From: Bacillota bacterium
GTDB taxonomy: Bacteria > Bacillota > Clostridia > Oscillospirales > Acutalibacteraceae
Assembly (NCBI GenBank): GCA_023416955.1
Contig: JAEZGM010000036.1
Coordinates: forward strand, 1-7,229
DNA length: 7,229 nucleotides
Direction: 5' to 3'
Shown here: in pieces, positions 5,679 through 7,229 of the stretch
How the letters are laid out: every line of letters begins with the position of its first letter
Numbering within the stretch: the first letter of the stretch is position 1
Made by a program: the position numbers and the translations under genes
Notes under the pieces: model-generated
Database searches by the model: none
What the model was told of the DNA's origin: nothing
The model's input: the letters and a program-made list of their open reading frames with translations, nothing else

Positions 5679-6251
5679 ATGGCAAAAACGATATTGGTAA
5701 AATGTCGTATTTGTAAGGAGCAATTTAACAGACTTGACCCGAACCTTATTGAAGGAGTCGATTTCGTAAAACCAAGTGAAAGAATGTATTATCATAAAAG
5801 ATGTTATGATGAATATCAAAATTCTAAACTGGATGTTCACGCAAATATGACTGATGAACTTTGGTTCAAGGCAGCCTGGGATTTTTTGCGTAGAGATTTA
5901 AAATACGACTTTAACTTTGTAAAAGTCCGTCGGCAGTGGGAAAGTTTTTTAAAGAACAAGATGACCGCCAAGGGTATGTATTTCGCTCTTAAGTATCATT
6001 ATGAAATTAAAAAGGGCGATGTATCAAAAAGTGAAAATGGTATCGGAATAATTCCACATATCTATGAGGATAGTCGCAGTTATTGGCAGGAGCGTGAAGA
6101 GCGCGATAGAGGTATTGTGGCCGCAATCGAAGAACAGATTCGTCAGGCTCAAAGCCAGAATGTCATCGAAGTAAAGATGAAGAGAAAGAAGCGACACGTA
6201 AAAACAGCCGCAGAAATGTTGGCTGAGGTAGATATGGAGGAAGATGAATGA
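5679..6251 (+). CDS. Zinc-finger protein upstream of the helicase (190 aa), candidate helicase loader or accessory
   Basis: The start ATG is preceded by GGTGGTG (5667-5673), a one-mismatch ribosome site, so translation may be weaker than in the neighbours. The N-terminus has a likely treble-clef or ribbon zinc site: C9 and C12 (CRIC), then H39 and C42 (HKRC). Residues 56-130 form a helical, basic and aromatic domain (DELWFKAAWDFLRRDLKYDF, then WESFL, then MYFALKYHYEI), ending in a GIGIIPHIYED segment that resembles a block I have seen in uncharacterised phage proteins. The tail (about 135-190) is a charged helix with a Lys/Arg cluster KMKRKKRHVK, then an acidic end. The stop overlaps the helicase start (ATGA), implying tight coupling. 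Helicase loading or primase-type support is inferred only from this position and the DNA-binding look. Confidence 0.8.
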   Translation: MAKTILVKCRICKEQFNRLDPNLIEGVDFVKPSERMYYHKRCYDEYQNSKLDVHANMTDELWFKAAWDFLRRDLKYDFNFVKVRRQWESFLKNKMTAKGMYFALKYHYEIKKGDVSKSENGIGIIPHIYEDSRSYWQEREERDRGIVAAIEEQIRQAQSQNVIEVKMKRKKRHVKTAAEMLAEVDMEEDE

Positions 6252-7229
6252 CTAATAAGGGAACCATTCAGCAAATTCTAGGTTCTCTGATGAAACATCC
6301 TCAGTTTTTAAGTGAGATTGATAAATATAGTTTGTCCATTTCCGACTTCTCCACCAAGTTTGAGAAGTATGTATTTAATGCCATTAATGGTCTGTGGCAT
6401 AGTGGCGCGCAGAAGATTACAGCTCTAGATATTGAAAGCTATCTGGAAGCAAATGATGCGGCCAAGAAAATGTTTGAACAGCAGAATGGTCTTGAATATT
6501 TACAGGACATCGAAGAGTTTTCAAATGTTGAGAACTTTCCTTATTATTATACCAAGCTGAAAAAACTGAATTTGCTCAGAGATTTAAAGAAACAAAATTT
6601 TCCCGTAAGTGAATTTTATCAAGAAGATTTAACCGCGGCAAATGCAATGGAAATCAATCAGCGATTTGAAGAACTAACTGTAAGTGATATTATTACCGCA
6701 GTTAAGAAGAGATTGTTGGTTTTGGAATCCGATTATGCTGGCACAGAAGAAGTGCAGGAATGGAATATTGGTGATGATATTGATGATATCGTCGAAGCAT
6801 TTGGCGCGGAGGGAAGTGTCGGACTTCCCATTCAAGGTTCCATCTTTAATAAGATTATTGATGGCGCCCAGCGCTCTTGCTTAACAATTCGTTCTGGTGC
6901 TTCTGGTACTGGTAAAACTAGAAATGCAGTGGCAGATGCTTGCTTACTTGCATTTCCCGTAAGATTTAATAGCTCAACCGCTTCTTGGGAGCAGAAGGGT
7001 AATAATCAGAAAGTTCTGTTTATTATTACAGAGCAGACTGACATTCAGATTAAGAAGATGATTCTAGCTTATCTGACCGATATCAATGAATCTAAATTTA
7101 AGTATGGACGTTTCACCGAAGAAGAAAAGAAGCGAATCTCACAGGGTAAGCAGATTATGAAGGACTATGCAGAAAACTTTATTCTTGTTCGTATCCCTAA
7201 TCCTACTATTGATTTGGTAAAGACTAAGG
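6248..7229 (+). CDS. DnaB-like replicative helicase, N-terminal 327 residues (partial)
   Basis: The frame is open from the ATG at 6248 to the window end, so the C-terminal part is missing. Residues 1-115 are helical (MTNKGTIQQILGSLMKHP, then FSTKFEKYVFNAI), in keeping with the N-terminal domain of DnaB-type helicases, which forms the ring collar. A linker region follows (about 116-190). The RecA-type core begins with a GLPIQGSIFNKIIDGAQ segment, then Walker A GASGTGKT (217-224), then strand VLFIITEQ (257-263) with Glu262 at the place of the catalytic Glu of the DnaB family. Walker B and the later motifs lie outside. The enzyme would unwind DNA ahead of the phage fork. It is less like cellular DnaB in its N-terminal part, so a divergent phage helicase is likely. 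It shares a promoter with the zinc-finger gene and overlaps its stop. Confidence 0.85.
   Translation, partial: MTNKGTIQQILGSLMKHPQFLSEIDKYSLSISDFSTKFEKYVFNAINGLWHSGAQKITALDIESYLEANDAAKKMFEQQNGLEYLQDIEEFSNVENFPYYYTKLKKLNLLRDLKKQNFPVSEFYQEDLTAANAMEINQRFEELTVSDIITAVKKRLLVLESDYAGTEEVQEWNIGDDIDDIVEAFGAEGSVGLPIQGSIFNKIIDGAQRSCLTIRSGASGTGKTRNAVADACLLAFPVRFNSSTASWEQKGNNQKVLFIITEQTDIQIKKMILAYLTDINESKFKYGRFTEEEKKRISQGKQIMKDYAENFILVRIPNPTIDLVKTK

Noticed and set aside
1..7229. Apparent excess of GCGC/GGCGC strings for a moderately AT-rich sequence
   Set aside because: A hand count gives only a modest excess, mostly from Gly-Ala and Ala-Arg codon pairs; no positional pattern was seen.

Overview
The window reads as a stretch of the DNA-metabolism region of a large double-stranded DNA bacteriophage (or a prophage of one). 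The host was probably a low-GC Gram-positive bacterium of the Clostridia type. The phage call rests on the gene set: adjacent topoisomerase subunits, an SSB-like protein, a Sak4-type recombination ATPase, a zinc-finger protein and a DnaB-like helicase, all on the + strand, tightly packed and mixed with tiny unknown genes. The host guess rests on strong AGGAG-type ribosome sites, sigma-A-like promoters (TTGAAA/TTGACT, exactly 17 bases, TATAAT with an upstream TG) and compact terminators. It is an inference.

Layout: (1) 1-662: end of a GyrB/ParE-type subunit, a small cysteine-rich protein and a small helical protein, closed by a hairpin terminator that merges into the next promoter. (2) 718-3069: a complete GyrA/ParC-type subunit (783 aa, catalytic Tyr114) with its own promoter. 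(3) 3070-3316: about 250 bases with no protein gene. This holds two near-identical promoters 132 bases apart. The first drives a strongly foldable RNA of about 87 bases (3108-3194) that I cannot assign to a known class; the second drives the next gene. (4) 3317-3571: an 84-aa winged-helix protein with its own GNRA-loop terminator. (5) 3661-5561: an SSB-like protein with two apparent OB folds, then a Sak4-like ATPase, then a terminator. (6) 5679-7229: a zinc-finger protein and the start of a DnaB-like helicase, with ATGA stop/start overlap, from a fourth promoter.

The most striking coding feature is a single in-frame TAG at codon 38 of the Sak4-like gene, just after its Walker A motif and inside otherwise well-conserved sequence. 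No gene here ends in TAG: four end in TAA and four in TGA. The simplest exciting reading is that TAG is read as an amino acid, most likely glutamine, as in known recoded gut phages. A recent nonsense mutation or a sequencing error cannot be excluded from one codon.

Together, the topoisomerase would manage supercoiling of the phage DNA, the SSB and Sak4 ATPase would handle single-strand protection and annealing, and the zinc-finger protein and helicase would serve fork assembly and unwinding. The winged-helix protein and the RNA are candidate regulators.
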